The notes under the pieces: model-generated | What the model saw: the letters and a program-made list of their open reading frames with translations, nothing else | The model's database searches: none | Told to the model about the DNA's origin: nothing | Program-made: the position numbers and the translations under genes | Source: Flavipsychrobacter sp. | Lineage (GTDB): Bacteria; Bacteroidota; Bacteroidia; Chitinophagales; Chitinophagaceae | Length of the DNA stretch: 64,000 nt | Direction of reading: 5' to 3' | Assembly: GCA_016787265.1 (NCBI GenBank) | Contig: JAEUVF010000005.1 | Coordinates: 248,001-312,000 of the forward strand | Shown here: positions 25,582-34,614 of the stretch, piece after piece | Position numbering within the stretch: the first letter of the stretch is position 1 | Layout of the letters: each line of letters opens with the position of its first letter

Positions 25582-26163
25582 TCAGGTGTAAATTTTGCGG
25601 AATGTAAGATTGATCCTGCCTCCCATTACCCTGCTTCTTTTTGGCAGTGCATGCTCCCAGTAATGCTGGGTACTTCCTTTCATGAGCAGGAAGGAGCCAT
25701 GTGTGAGCAACAGGGCCTGTTTGAGTGTTTTATCGTAGTAATGCCGGAACTGAAATTCCCTGGCTTCGCCAAAGGACACGGAACCAATGATTGGATTGGG
25801 TCCCAGTTCTTTTTCATTATCGCGGTGCCAGCCCATACTGTCCTGCTGGTTGCGGTAATAATTCAACAGCGCGCTGGTGAACCTTATCCCGGATAGTTCC
25901 TCTATTCGCTCTTTTATCAGGTCCAGCGCAGGAGTCCAGGGTTCCGGATGCATCGTAATTCCTGAGTAAGAATAAGGTTTATCGTCATCCCCGTACCAGG
26001 CGGTTAATCGGGGCTGCATCACTTCCCTGCCAAAGATTTTGATCGGCTCCTGTTTCCAGTTCACCCTTGTTTTGAGTTCCTGAAACAGGAGGTCACTTTC
26101 TTCTTTCGAAAAGAAATCCGGGTAATAATATACCTCACCATCTTTAGGTAATAAATTTTGCAT
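25582..26163 (-). CDS. AlkB-like Fe(II)/2-oxoglutarate-dependent dioxygenase
   Basis: This 193-residue enzyme has the AlkB core: LNYYRNQQDSMGWHRDNEKE with the HxD iron ligands (HRD), SVSFGEAREFQFRH, LLLTHGSFLLMKGSTQHYWEHALPK (read in two pieces) with the distal His, and the 2-oxoglutarate-binding arginines in RVMGGRINLTFR. Enzymes of this kind remove alkyl groups from DNA or RNA bases by oxidation, and the length fits the small AlkB/ALKBH2-3 type. The start lies 2 bases after the stop of the D-aminoacylase gene, so it is co-transcribed with it, an odd pairing that may be only economical packing. Confidence 0.93.
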   Translation of the reverse strand: MQNLLPKDGEVYYYPDFFSKEESDLLFQELKTRVNWKQEPIKIFGREVMQPRLTAWYGDDDKPYSYSGITMHPEPWTPALDLIKERIEELSGIRFTSALLNYYRNQQDSMGWHRDNEKELGPNPIIGSVSFGEAREFQFRHYYDKTLKQALLLTHGSFLLMKGSTQHYWEHALPKRSRVMGGRINLTFRKIYT

Positions 26164-26165
26164 GC

Positions 26166-27749
26166 TTAGTCCCCTTTTCTCAAGATAAGACCAGTTTTAG
26201 CTCCTGTGTGTTTGCCATTCTCCAGCACCAGTTCACCGTTCACCAAAATCCATTGAAATCCTTCAGAAAACTGGTGCGGATTCGTAAAACTGGCTTTATC
26301 TGTAACAATAGCCGGATCAAACACAACAATATCAGCTGCCTTTCCTTCCAGTAACAATCCACGTGAGGGAAGGTTGAATTTCTGAGCTGCAAGAGAGGTC
26401 ATGCGACGGATGGCTTCTTCCAGGGTTATGATTTTTTCTTCCCGCACATATTTCCCCAGTACACGTGCATTGCTTCCATAGCCGCGCGGGTGTGGCATAC
26501 CAGTACCATCCGAAACACCTGCATCTGCGCCAATCATATTGTGAGGATAGGCCATGAAATAACGAAGATCGTTTTCATTCATACTGTGATATACCATCTG
26601 GGCACCACCTGCATAGATCAAATCCAATACGGTTGTGATTTCTTCTTTCACTTTATTTTTTCTACCCTTGAGCTGATTGATTTCCGTGATGGATTTACCA
26701 TTATAACTGCTGTCTGCCTCGTGACGTGCAACCACAGCATAGGAATAGTTCGGGTAGTTGTTTCTCTTCAGGTTGGCCTGCATTTCCTTTTCAATCCTTG
26801 CTTTTATAACGGGATCGGATAAGCGCTTGCGAATGGAATCCAGTCCGCCCGATTGCGCCCAGTCCGGTAATTGTGTATTCAGGTTGGTACTGCTGGCGGT
26901 ATAGGGATATTGATCAATGGTAACATCATATCCTTCTTGCCTGGCTTTTTTGATATAACCCAGTGTTTCGGTGGATCGACCCCAGTTGGCGCGGCCTGCT
27001 ACTTTAAAATGGGAGATCTGTACCGGAAGTTTTGCCTGTCGCCCAATTTCAATGGCTTCATCAATGGCTTCCGCCACTTTGCCTCCTTCACTCCGGATAT
27101 GGGAAGCATACACACCTCCATAGGCTGCTGCTACTTTTGCCAGGCTCACCACTTCACTGGTCTGCGCATACATGCCCGGCAGATAGATCAATCCGGTTGA
27201 AAGTCCAACTGCTCCATCCTGCATGGCTTTTGCCATCAGGCTGTCCATTTTTCGCTGGTGCATCTCCGTTATAGGCAGGTTTTCCAGTCCCACCGCCTGC
27301 CGGCGAATGGTATTATGCCCGGCCAGGGAGGCCACGTTGATGGATACCCGCGCACTGTCCAGTTTCCTGAAAAAATCCGCAAGATCATCTGAAGCCGAAC
27401 CGCAATTGCCTGTTATGATGGTGGTAACACCGTCGTAGATAAAATTATCCGCGGTTGGGCGGCGAAAAATACTGCCCTCAATATGTCCGTGTACATCAAT
27501 AAACCCGGGGGCAATCACCCGGTTCTCCACATCTATTGTTTTGGTGGCAGTTTTGTTTTTTAACTGACCGATGGCCGCGATCTTTCCGGCCTTGATACCC
27601 AAATCGCCATAAAACCAGGCATTCCCGGTTCCATTGATGATTCGCCCGTTCAGTAATAAAATATCATAGTCCTGCGCGGCCAAAGGGATGAATTTGCCCA
27701 GGGACAGTGACAAAATAAATGCGATCAGGGTTTGCTTTCGGCTAAACAT
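26166..27749 (-). CDS. N-acyl-D-amino-acid deacylase (D-aminoacylase) family amidohydrolase, exported
   Basis: The protein has 527 residues with a signal peptide ending near PLAAQ. It belongs to the amidohydrolase superfamily. Metal ligands appear in GFIDVHGHIEGS (HxH), a metal-binding Cys-like site in TIITGNCGSA, a His in YASHIRSEG and another in VQISHFKVAG, and the catalytic Asp in MIGADAGVSDG. These match the D-aminoacylase / N-acyl-D-glutamate deacylase branch, which frees D-amino acids from N-acyl forms. The periplasmic location suggests scavenging of peptidoglycan-derived or environmental D-amino acids or D-peptides. Substrate choice is inferred from family only. The AlkB-like gene follows with a 2-base gap. 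Confidence 0.88.
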   Translation of the reverse strand: MFSRKQTLIAFILSLSLGKFIPLAAQDYDILLLNGRIINGTGNAWFYGDLGIKAGKIAAIGQLKNKTATKTIDVENRVIAPGFIDVHGHIEGSIFRRPTADNFIYDGVTTIITGNCGSASDDLADFFRKLDSARVSINVASLAGHNTIRRQAVGLENLPITEMHQRKMDSLMAKAMQDGAVGLSTGLIYLPGMYAQTSEVVSLAKVAAAYGGVYASHIRSEGGKVAEAIDEAIEIGRQAKLPVQISHFKVAGRANWGRSTETLGYIKKARQEGYDVTIDQYPYTASSTNLNTQLPDWAQSGGLDSIRKRLSDPVIKARIEKEMQANLKRNNYPNYSYAVVARHEADSSYNGKSITEINQLKGRKNKVKEEITTVLDLIYAGGAQMVYHSMNENDLRYFMAYPHNMIGADAGVSDGTGMPHPRGYGSNARVLGKYVREEKIITLEEAIRRMTSLAAQKFNLPSRGLLLEGKAADIVVFDPAIVTDKASFTNPHQFSEGFQWILVNGELVLENGKHTGAKTGLILRKGD

Positions 27750-27882
27750 GAGGGATAGATTGATGAGCGTTTGGTTGTTCAGCCGGAAGTTACCAACTCC
27801 TGCTGAAGGAGAAAAACGGATAAAATTAAGGCAGTGGAATTCCTGCAGGGATGGCTAAATTGGTGCAAATATTCATGTAGTT

Positions 27883-28218
27883 ATGCAACGATATTGTCTT
27901 GCGCTTGATTTAAAGGAAGATCCTGAACTGATTGCACAATATGAAGCTCACCACCGTGCGGTATGGCCCGAAATCCTGGCTTCCATCCGGGAGGCGGGCA
28001 TCCTGGATATGCAGATCTACCGTACCGGAAACCGGCTGTTTATGATCATGGAAGTGAGTGCGGCCTTTGATGGAGCTGCCAAAGCTGCAGCCGATGCAAC
28101 CAATCCGAAAGTAGTGGAATGGGAACAGCTGATGGATACCTTCCAGCAGCGCCTTCCCTGGGCAGCTCCCAACCAGAAATGGGTTCCCATGGAAAAGATT
28201 TTTGCACTGAATAGCTAA
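27883..28218 (+). CDS. rhaM: L-rhamnose mutarotase family protein
   Basis: This 111-residue protein of the RhaM/DUF718 dimeric alpha+beta barrel family shows the typical start QRYCLALDLKEDPELIAQY, then HHRAVWPEILASIREAGI and YRTGNRLFMIMEVS. RhaM interconverts the alpha and beta anomers of L-rhamnose. The conserved Tyr, His and Trp pattern is kept. No rhamnose catabolic genes (isomerase, kinase, aldolase) are in the window. The nearest related function is the GH78-like enzyme 9 kb away, so L-fucose or another 6-deoxy sugar is also possible. The gene ends 2 bases from the stop of the convergent xseB. Confidence 0.85.
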   Translation: MQRYCLALDLKEDPELIAQYEAHHRAVWPEILASIREAGILDMQIYRTGNRLFMIMEVSAAFDGAAKAAADATNPKVVEWEQLMDTFQQRLPWAAPNQKWVPMEKIFALNS

Positions 28219-28220
28219 GC

Positions 28221-28418
28221 TTATTCAGGCGTTTTGATGATCTTGTCCAGCTCGGCTTCTGTGGATTTGAGTTTTTCCTGGCAGAAGGCTACCAGTTGTG
28301 TGGCTCTTTTGACTTTGAGTGCCAGCTCATCCACCGAAATAGTTTCATTTTCCAGCGCAGTCACAATTTCCTGTAGCTCCGCATAGGCGGATTCATAGGT
28401 TAAAGGGGTCTCCATCAT
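28221..28418 (-). CDS. xseB: Exodeoxyribonuclease VII small subunit
   Basis: This 65-residue protein has the XseB helical hairpin: TYESAYAELQEIVTALENET, then SVDELALKVKRATQLVAFCQ and a final helix KLKSTEAELDKII. Several XseB chains wrap the large subunit to form exonuclease VII, which digests single-stranded DNA from both ends in repair. The start codon overlaps the 3' end of xseA by 26 bases, giving fixed coupling of the two subunits. Confidence 0.95.
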   Translation of the reverse strand: MMETPLTYESAYAELQEIVTALENETISVDELALKVKRATQLVAFCQEKLKSTEAELDKIIKTPE

Positions 28419-29811
28419 ATTCTTTTTTATGTTTCACGGCAGCATCCAGTTGAGTGCCGGCAAATAGGATTTGAATCTTGTCTTCCGGATGAATTTCTGT
28501 GGCATTGGCCTGCACCTTTCCATCTTTCACCACCAGGGCAAATCCCCGGGCCAGTAATTTTTCAGGCGAGGACATTCGGAAAAGGCGCAACAGGTGGGCA
28601 AGGTCTTTTTCCCGGGTCCGGATATATCCCGTAGTATTTACCTGCAAACTGGTTTTCACTTCCTGCAAAAGCAATTGCTGGTTACTCAGCAGTCGCAGTG
28701 GTTGTCTTCGAACCAGTGCATTCATTTCCCGGATCTGTTGTTTTTCCTGGTTGAGCAGCTCCTGCGTGCGGTAACTAAGAGAGAACCGAACGCGGTCCAG
28801 AAAAGAAAACTGTTCTGCTAACAATTGCCTGCTTAACAGCTGCACCTGGTGCAGCGTTGTAAACAGGCCTGTTTCAAATCCCCGGTTCCGCTCTATAATA
28901 AATTCAGCCACTTTAGTGGGCGTTTTGAATGCGGTATGGGCCAGGAGATCCGCAATGGTCTCATTTTTCTGATGCCCGATTCCTGTAAAAACCGGGAAAG
29001 GGCAGGCAGCTATAGCTTCCGCCACTTCAAACTGGTCAAAGATCAGTAAGTCTGTTGCCGCGCCCCCTCCACGAATCAATATCACTGCATCAAAATCCTG
29101 CTCCAGTTCAAGTGCCCTTGTTTCAATGGCAGCAATGGTGGCAGCCAGTTCCAGCGCATGCTGCTCACCCTGAACCGTCGCATAAAAGGCATGAATCTCA
29201 AATTTGTAACCAAAGGAATTGGTATCCAGGCTATGCAGGAAGTCTTCATAACCGGCCGCGTTTTTAGAACTCACTACAGCAATCCGCTGTATCACGGGCG
29301 GCAGATAAAGTTCTTTGTTGGCTGATTGCAGCAGTCCGTCCTGCTCCCAAACAAAATCCGGACATTCCAACAGCAATCGCTGAATGGTTGCCTGCTTTTT
29401 TTGTTCAAGTTGTCCCAGGGTAAACCGACTGTCAATGTCCAGCAGCGTCAGTTTCAATCCATATACAGGATGAAAATCCACCGAAACTTCAATCAATACC
29501 TGTAGCTCATTGCCGAAAACCTGCCCGGTTTCCTGTTCAAATGCCCGGATACGAATAGCCCCCTCCCGCCAGGCAACACCTGAAATTTTGGCGATCAGTG
29601 AATTAGCGGTTTTTGATTTCCTAGGCATCCGGGAAGTGGGTGCCACCGGCTCTTCTGTTTCCACCAAATCGAAGTAGTGAAAGCCCTTGTGACCATAATA
29701 GGTATGGTTGGTTATCTCTGCCACTACCCAGAATCGCTGCCAGGCAAAACTTTCCTGGAGCGTGAGGCGAATCATTTCGCTGAGTTCTGACAATCGCAAG
29801 GGAGCCATCAT
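28393..29811 (-). CDS. xseA: Exodeoxyribonuclease VII large subunit
   Basis: This 472-residue protein has an N-terminal OB-fold (about 1-115, with WVVAEITNHTYYGHKGFHYF), a catalytic domain with RIAVVSSKNAAGYEDFLHSL, AVILIRGGGAATDLLIFDQF and FTGIGHQKNETIADLLAH, and a long coiled-coil tail that binds XseB. It degrades single-stranded DNA to short oligonucleotides in the cytoplasm. An insert of about 15 basic/polar residues in the OB-fold (PVAPTSRMPRKSKTANS) is worth noting. It starts ATGATG. The arabinan locus lies divergent, 88 bases away. It forms an operon with xseB. Confidence 0.95.
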   Translation of the reverse strand: MMAPLRLSELSEMIRLTLQESFAWQRFWVVAEITNHTYYGHKGFHYFDLVETEEPVAPTSRMPRKSKTANSLIAKISGVAWREGAIRIRAFEQETGQVFGNELQVLIEVSVDFHPVYGLKLTLLDIDSRFTLGQLEQKKQATIQRLLLECPDFVWEQDGLLQSANKELYLPPVIQRIAVVSSKNAAGYEDFLHSLDTNSFGYKFEIHAFYATVQGEQHALELAATIAAIETRALELEQDFDAVILIRGGGAATDLLIFDQFEVAEAIAACPFPVFTGIGHQKNETIADLLAHTAFKTPTKVAEFIIERNRGFETGLFTTLHQVQLLSRQLLAEQFSFLDRVRFSLSYRTQELLNQEKQQIREMNALVRRQPLRLLSNQQLLLQEVKTSLQVNTTGYIRTREKDLAHLLRLFRMSSPEKLLARGFALVVKDGKVQANATEIHPEDKIQILFAGTQLDAAVKHKKEYDGDPFNL

Positions 29812-29860
29812 GCCGTAAAGATACAGGGAGGCTACAAAAATCTTTGCCGGATATTTTCAA

Positions 29861-29879
29861 AAGTGTATATTGTACATTT
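29861..29879. promoter_or_regulatory. Candidate AraR operator upstream of the first GH51 gene
   Basis: AAGTGT-ATATTGT-ACATTT on the plus strand is, in reverse complement, AAATGT-N7-ACACTT. The same two half-sites and spacing occur upstream of araB. The element overlaps a TAnnTTTA box (29873-29880) 20 bases ahead of the ATG, fitting repressor binding at a promoter. The regulator is inferred to be the NUDIX-type AraR encoded at the end of the cluster. Confidence 0.6.
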
Positions 29880-29899
29880 AATACCAGAATTGTTTGCCT

Positions 29900-31462
29900 A
29901 TGTCTTTTTTATCAACTGCTTTCAGCCGTCTGTTGCTGCCTGTTGTTCTTTTATCTATGGGGATGACAACCCTCCAGGCGCAAACCATCAATGTTCGTTT
30001 GCAACCCTCCCCTGAAGCTCCGGTTATTGATAAACATATCTATGGTCATTTCGCGGAGCATCTTGGCACCTGTATTTACGGTGGTTTTTATGTGGGTGAA
30101 AAATCTACCCTGGTTCCCCATACGGATGGGGTTCGCAATGATGTGATCGAAGCACTGAAAAAATTAAAAATTCCCAACCTGCGCTGGCCCGGTGGCTGCT
30201 TTGCCGATACCTATCATTGGAAAGATGGGGTGGGCCCCAAAGAGAAACGTCCCACGATTGTGAATCAGTGGTGGGGGGGAGTAACCGAAGATAACAGTTT
30301 CGGTACCCATGATTTTTTGAATCTCTGTGAACGCATTGGAGCAGAACCTTACCTGGCAGGAAATATTGGAAGCGGAACAGTGCAGGAACTGGCCGACTGG
30401 GTACAGTATGTAAACTTTAATGGTATAAGCCCCATGAGTAAATGGCGCAGAGAAAATGGCCGGGACAAACCCTGGAATGTGCGTTACTGGGGCGTGGGCA
30501 ATGAGGCCTGGGGTTGCGGCGGACACATGACTCCTGAGTACTATGCCAATGAATACCGCAAGTATGCAACGTTCATGTCGGACTGGGGCAATAGTTCCAA
30601 AATTTTCCGGATCGCTTCAGGAGCAAGCTCCGGTGATTACAAATGGACGGAAGTCCTGATGAAAAATATTCCCCTGAACCTGCTCGAAGGAGTAGCCTTA
30701 CATCATTATGCGGTGGTCGACTGGAATAAAAAAGGTTCTTCCCTTGAGTTCAATGAAGAAGAATACGCAGCCAATATGCGGGTAACCTGGCAGATGGAAG
30801 AGCTGGTGCGTGAGCATAGCAAGATCATGGATAAATATGATCCGAAGAAAAAGGTAGCATTGGTAGTAGATGAGTGGGGAGCCTGGTATGATCCGCTTCC
30901 CGGTACCAATCCCGGTTTCCTGCAACAACAAAATACCATGCGCGATGCCATGGTGGCCGGTATCACGCTTAATATTTTCAATAACCATGCAGATCGGGTA
31001 AGGATGGCGAATCTGGCCCAGACAATCAACGTATTACAGGCAGTGATCCTGACAGATAAAGAAAAATTACTCCTGACTCCGACCTACCATGTAATGGAAA
31101 TGTACAATGTTCACCAGGATGCGAAACTGATACAGGTAGATTTCAAAGCTCCCTTGTTCATTCGGGGGAAGGACAGTCTGCCTGCGGTTTCCATATCAGC
31201 ATCGGTAGACAAAGCCGGCAAAACACATATCTCCCTGGTGAATATGGATCCTTCCAAAATTCATGCAGTACAACTGGATCTCGGTAAGGCTATGAAATCA
31301 GTAAGCGGACGAATCCTGAAATCAGCAAGTCTGAAGGATCATAACAGTTTCGAACAACCGGAGAAAGTAAAACCCCGGGCATTCAATGATGCCAAATTAA
31401 AAGATAAGCAACTAAGTCTTCAATTACCCGCGGCTTCCGTGATTGTACTTGAACTTCAATAA
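29900..31462 (+). CDS. Alpha-N-arabinofuranosidase, GH51, secreted
   Basis: From ATG 29900 the enzyme has 520 residues; a TTG two codons upstream is less likely. A signal peptide ends near LQAQT. The GH51 TIM barrel carries IYGHFAEHLGTCIYGG, NLRWPGGCFADTYHW, the acid/base Glu in GVGNEAWGCGG and the nucleophile Glu in VVDEWGAWYD. A C-terminal beta-sandwich completes it. It releases terminal alpha-L-arabinofuranose from arabinan or arabinoxylan, probably in the periplasm. It leads the arabinose cluster, with a candidate AraR operator in its promoter, and is followed 9 bases later by a second GH51 gene. Confidence 0.95.
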   Translation: MSFLSTAFSRLLLPVVLLSMGMTTLQAQTINVRLQPSPEAPVIDKHIYGHFAEHLGTCIYGGFYVGEKSTLVPHTDGVRNDVIEALKKLKIPNLRWPGGCFADTYHWKDGVGPKEKRPTIVNQWWGGVTEDNSFGTHDFLNLCERIGAEPYLAGNIGSGTVQELADWVQYVNFNGISPMSKWRRENGRDKPWNVRYWGVGNEAWGCGGHMTPEYYANEYRKYATFMSDWGNSSKIFRIASGASSGDYKWTEVLMKNIPLNLLEGVALHHYAVVDWNKKGSSLEFNEEEYAANMRVTWQMEELVREHSKIMDKYDPKKKVALVVDEWGAWYDPLPGTNPGFLQQQNTMRDAMVAGITLNIFNNHADRVRMANLAQTINVLQAVILTDKEKLLLTPTYHVMEMYNVHQDAKLIQVDFKAPLFIRGKDSLPAVSISASVDKAGKTHISLVNMDPSKIHAVQLDLGKAMKSVSGRILKSASLKDHNSFEQPEKVKPRAFNDAKLKDKQLSLQLPAASVIVLELQ

Positions 31463-31471
31463 TTGACCGCT

Positions 31472-33442
31472 ATGTGGAAATCCTTGCTGACGGGCCTCGT
31501 GCTCACAGGCTCTACGCTGGTTGCGCAGGAACAACAACCCCTGCAGATTGATCTGACCAACCTGAAAGATGAGATTGCACCAACCATGTGGGGTGTTTTC
31601 TTTGAAGATATCAACCTGGGAGCAGATGGTGGCATCTATGCCGAACTCATCAAAAACAGGTCCTTTGAGTTTTACAAACCCCTGATGGGATGGAAAACCA
31701 TCGGTACCCTGAAACAGGAAGGAGGTTTCCGAATTATCAATCGAGGCCTTCAGGCTGAGCGCAATCCAAGGTTCCTGAGGGTGGAAGTAAAAAATGCCGG
31801 TGCCGGTGCTATCGGCCTGGAAAATGAAGGCTTCCGCGGCATGGGACTGAAGCAAAACCTGCGATACGATTTCTCCACCTGGTACCGCCTCGAAGGGAAA
31901 CCAATCACACTGCAACTGGAATTGCTGAATGAACAGGAGCAGGTTGTTGGTACTACCAAACTTCAACTGGCACCTGCTGATGAATGGCAAAAAATCGAAA
32001 CCAGCCTGCTCTCTTCTGCCACAGTTCCCAAAGGAAAATTTCGCTGTTGGATGGAAGGCGATGGTCAGCTTGATCTCGACATGATCTCCCTTTTTCCATC
32101 CGATACCTGGAAAGGCCGTAAAGGCGGACTGCGGGCAGATATGGTGCAAAAGTTGGCAGATCTGAAACCAGGATTTGTCCGCTTTCCAGGTGGCTGTATT
32201 GTGGAAGGGCATGAATTGAGTACCCGCTACCAGTGGAAAAAAACAGTAGGCCCCCTCGAAGAGCGCCAGGTGATCATCAATCGCTGGAATACGGAATTCG
32301 CGCATCGTTCGGCTCCTGATTATTTTCAATCCTTTGGTCTCGGTTTCTTTGAATATTTCCAATTGGCGGAAGACCTGGGCTCAGAGCCTCTTCCAATTCT
32401 GAACTGCGGTATGGCATGCCAGTTTAATACCGGGGAACTGGTACCGCTGGATCAACTGGATGAATATGTACAGGACGCACTGGACCTGATTGAATTCGCT
32501 AACGGTGATGTTTCCACGAAATGGGGGAAACTGCGCGCGGATATGGGTCACCCTGCCCCGTTTAACTTAAAATACCTGGGTGTGGGAAATGAAAACTGGG
32601 GACCACAATACGTGGAGCGATTGCTGGTTTTCACCAAAGCACTCAAAGCGCGTTACCCGGATATCCAACTGATCAGCAGTGCCGGACCCTTTTCCAGCGG
32701 TGCCTTGTTTGAGTACCTTGATAAAGAGTTGCGAGCCATGAATGCGGATCTGATTGATGAACATTATTATCGTAAACCGGAGTGGTTCCTGGGCAATGCG
32801 AACCGATATGATAACTACGATCGCATGGGACCTAAAATCTTTGCGGGCGAATACGCTTCCCATGTGGAAGGTATTTCCAATGGCCTGGTACGCAACAACT
32901 GGCTGGCTGCACTTTCAGAAGCAGCTTTCATGACCGGACTTGAACGCAATGCGGATATTGTGAGAATGGCTTCCTACGCGCCACTCTTTGCGCATCTGGA
33001 AGGCTGGCAATGGACACCCGATCTGATCTGGGTGGACAATCTCAATTCTTATGGAACGCCCAGTTACTATGTACAGCAACTTTTTTCAACAAACAGGGGA
33101 ACGCATGTGGTGAAGGCATTGCAGGCTGGTAAGCCATTGGCCGGCCAGGACAGTCTCTATGTTTCTGCTGTATGGGATGATGCCAAAAAGGAACTGGTAC
33201 TCAAAATGGTCAATGCAGGTGATGCGGCTGTAGAACTGCCCCTGCAATTGAAAGGAAAAAAGCCAGGGAAGGGAACTATCCAGGTGATGCAGTTGCAGGC
33301 GGATTCATTGCAGGCTGCCAACTCCATCAGCGCGCCACGGCAGGTGGCTCCGCAGGTAAGCAGTCTTCCTCTTCCAAAGAAGGCATGGAAAGCCAATCTT
33401 CCCGCCAGAACACTAACGGTGTGGAGAATTCCCATGAAATAA
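31472..33442 (+). CDS. Alpha-L-arabinofuranosidase, GH51 (long form with N-terminal beta domain)
   Basis: From ATG 31472 the enzyme has 656 residues; a TTG three codons earlier is possible. A signal peptide ends near LVAQE. It has the GH51 start APTMWGVFFEDINLGADGG, an inserted beta-sandwich of about 150 residues (carbohydrate-binding-like, 60-210), then the barrel with RFPGGCIVEGH, the acid/base Glu in GVGNENWGPQY and the nucleophile Glu in FAGEYASHVEG. This larger GH51 type resembles the eukaryotic-like arabinofuranosidases and may prefer other linkages than the shorter enzyme before it. The two genes are 9 bases apart and surely co-transcribed, so they probably cooperate on branched arabinans. 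Confidence 0.94.
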   Translation: MWKSLLTGLVLTGSTLVAQEQQPLQIDLTNLKDEIAPTMWGVFFEDINLGADGGIYAELIKNRSFEFYKPLMGWKTIGTLKQEGGFRIINRGLQAERNPRFLRVEVKNAGAGAIGLENEGFRGMGLKQNLRYDFSTWYRLEGKPITLQLELLNEQEQVVGTTKLQLAPADEWQKIETSLLSSATVPKGKFRCWMEGDGQLDLDMISLFPSDTWKGRKGGLRADMVQKLADLKPGFVRFPGGCIVEGHELSTRYQWKKTVGPLEERQVIINRWNTEFAHRSAPDYFQSFGLGFFEYFQLAEDLGSEPLPILNCGMACQFNTGELVPLDQLDEYVQDALDLIEFANGDVSTKWGKLRADMGHPAPFNLKYLGVGNENWGPQYVERLLVFTKALKARYPDIQLISSAGPFSSGALFEYLDKELRAMNADLIDEHYYRKPEWFLGNANRYDNYDRMGPKIFAGEYASHVEGISNGLVRNNWLAALSEAAFMTGLERNADIVRMASYAPLFAHLEGWQWTPDLIWVDNLNSYGTPSYYVQQLFSTNRGTHVVKALQAGKPLAGQDSLYVSAVWDDAKKELVLKMVNAGDAAVELPLQLKGKKPGKGTIQVMQLQADSLQAANSISAPRQVAPQVSSLPLPKKAWKANLPARTLTVWRIPMK

Positions 33443-33477
33443 GCCTATTTTACTGAACAAAATTTAGCACCACTAAT

Positions 33478-34614
33478 ATGAAATGGATGAGCATACTTGC
33501 AACCGCAGCCGCCCTGAGTTTGGGAAGTGCAGCCTGTAACAACGAAAGCAAAGAAGAAAAACCGGCCAAACCGGAAGCCGGAATCAGCAAACAGGCCTGG
33601 GGGGCAGCCAATGGCCAACCAGTAGACTTGTACACCCTTCGTAATTCAAATGGGACAGCGGTAACCATCACCAATTATGGTGGCATTGTTACTTCCTTCC
33701 TGGCGAAAGATAAAAATGACTCCGTTGCCAGTATTGTTGTTGGTTTTGATAGCATTGAACCCTATTTGCAGTCGCCTCCGTATTTTGGTTCCATCATCGG
33801 CCGCTATGGTAACCGGATTGGAGCAGGCAAATTCAGCATTGGTGAAAAAAACTACACCCTCGCTACCAACAATGGAGCCAATCACCTGCATGGTGGACTG
33901 GTAGGATTTGATAAAGTAATCTGGACTGCTGCCCCGGTTGTTGATTCCCTTCCTTCTCTCAAACTCTCTTACCTGAGTAAGGATGGAGAAGAAGGCTACC
34001 CCGGAAATCTGCAGGTAACGGTTACCTATACCCTAACTGAAGAGGATGGATTAAAGATTCAGTACGAAGCGAGCACTGACCAGGCAACCCCGGTGAACCT
34101 GACCAATCACAGTTATTTCAATCTCACGGGTGATACCAAAGAAACGATCTTCAATCACCAGTTGCAGTTGAACGCGGATGCCTATACGCCGGTAGACAAC
34201 GGACTGATTCCAACAGGAGAAATCAGGCAGGTGGCTGGAACGCCTTTTGATTTCAGAAGCCCGATGGCCATTGGCAGCCGCATTGATTCGGTGCCGGGAG
34301 GATATGACCACAACTATGTTCTGAATAATGCAGATGGTTCCTTAAGAAAAATAGCTCATCTTTCTGAACCGGTAAGCGGGCGATTCCTTGAAGTATGGAC
34401 AACCGAACCCGGTATCCAGTTTTACAGTGGTAATTTCCTGGACGGAAAGTTTATCAATCATACTGGCACGCCGGTTCAATTGCATACTGCTCTTTGCCTG
34501 GAAACCCAGCATTTCCCGGATTCTCCCAATAAAAAGGAATTTCCTTCCACCATCCTGGAGCCCGGAAAAAAATATTACACAGAAACAGTATATAAAGTCG
34601 GGGTTGGTAAATGA
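33478..34614 (+). CDS. galM: Aldose 1-epimerase (mutarotase), lipoprotein
   Basis: The protein has 378 residues with a lipoprotein signal (Cys20 in LGSAAC), so it is a lipid-anchored form of the usually cytoplasmic GalM. Family signatures include TNYGGIVTSFLAKDKN, IIGRYGNRIGAGKF, NNGANHLHGG with the substrate His, NLTNHSYFNLTG with the catalytic His and the Glu in EVWTTEPGIQFYSGN. It speeds interconversion of sugar anomers, here most likely L-arabinose released by the GH51 enzymes in the periplasm. The gene is 35 bases after the second GH51 gene, and its stop overlaps the HAD start by 4 bases (ATGA). Confidence 0.93.
   Translation: MKWMSILATAAALSLGSAACNNESKEEKPAKPEAGISKQAWGAANGQPVDLYTLRNSNGTAVTITNYGGIVTSFLAKDKNDSVASIVVGFDSIEPYLQSPPYFGSIIGRYGNRIGAGKFSIGEKNYTLATNNGANHLHGGLVGFDKVIWTAAPVVDSLPSLKLSYLSKDGEEGYPGNLQVTVTYTLTEEDGLKIQYEASTDQATPVNLTNHSYFNLTGDTKETIFNHQLQLNADAYTPVDNGLIPTGEIRQVAGTPFDFRSPMAIGSRIDSVPGGYDHNYVLNNADGSLRKIAHLSEPVSGRFLEVWTTEPGIQFYSGNFLDGKFINHTGTPVQLHTALCLETQHFPDSPNKKEFPSTILEPGKKYYTETVYKVGVGK

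Noticed and set aside
25582..26163. AlkB-like dioxygenase as a PhnY-type partner of the HD oxygenase
   Set aside because: Its motifs are of the nucleic-acid repair AlkB type and it lies 20 kb away in another operon.
31424..32362. 312-codon minus-strand open frame inside the second GH51 gene
   Set aside because: It is antisense to a well-supported GH51 gene and shows no family pattern.
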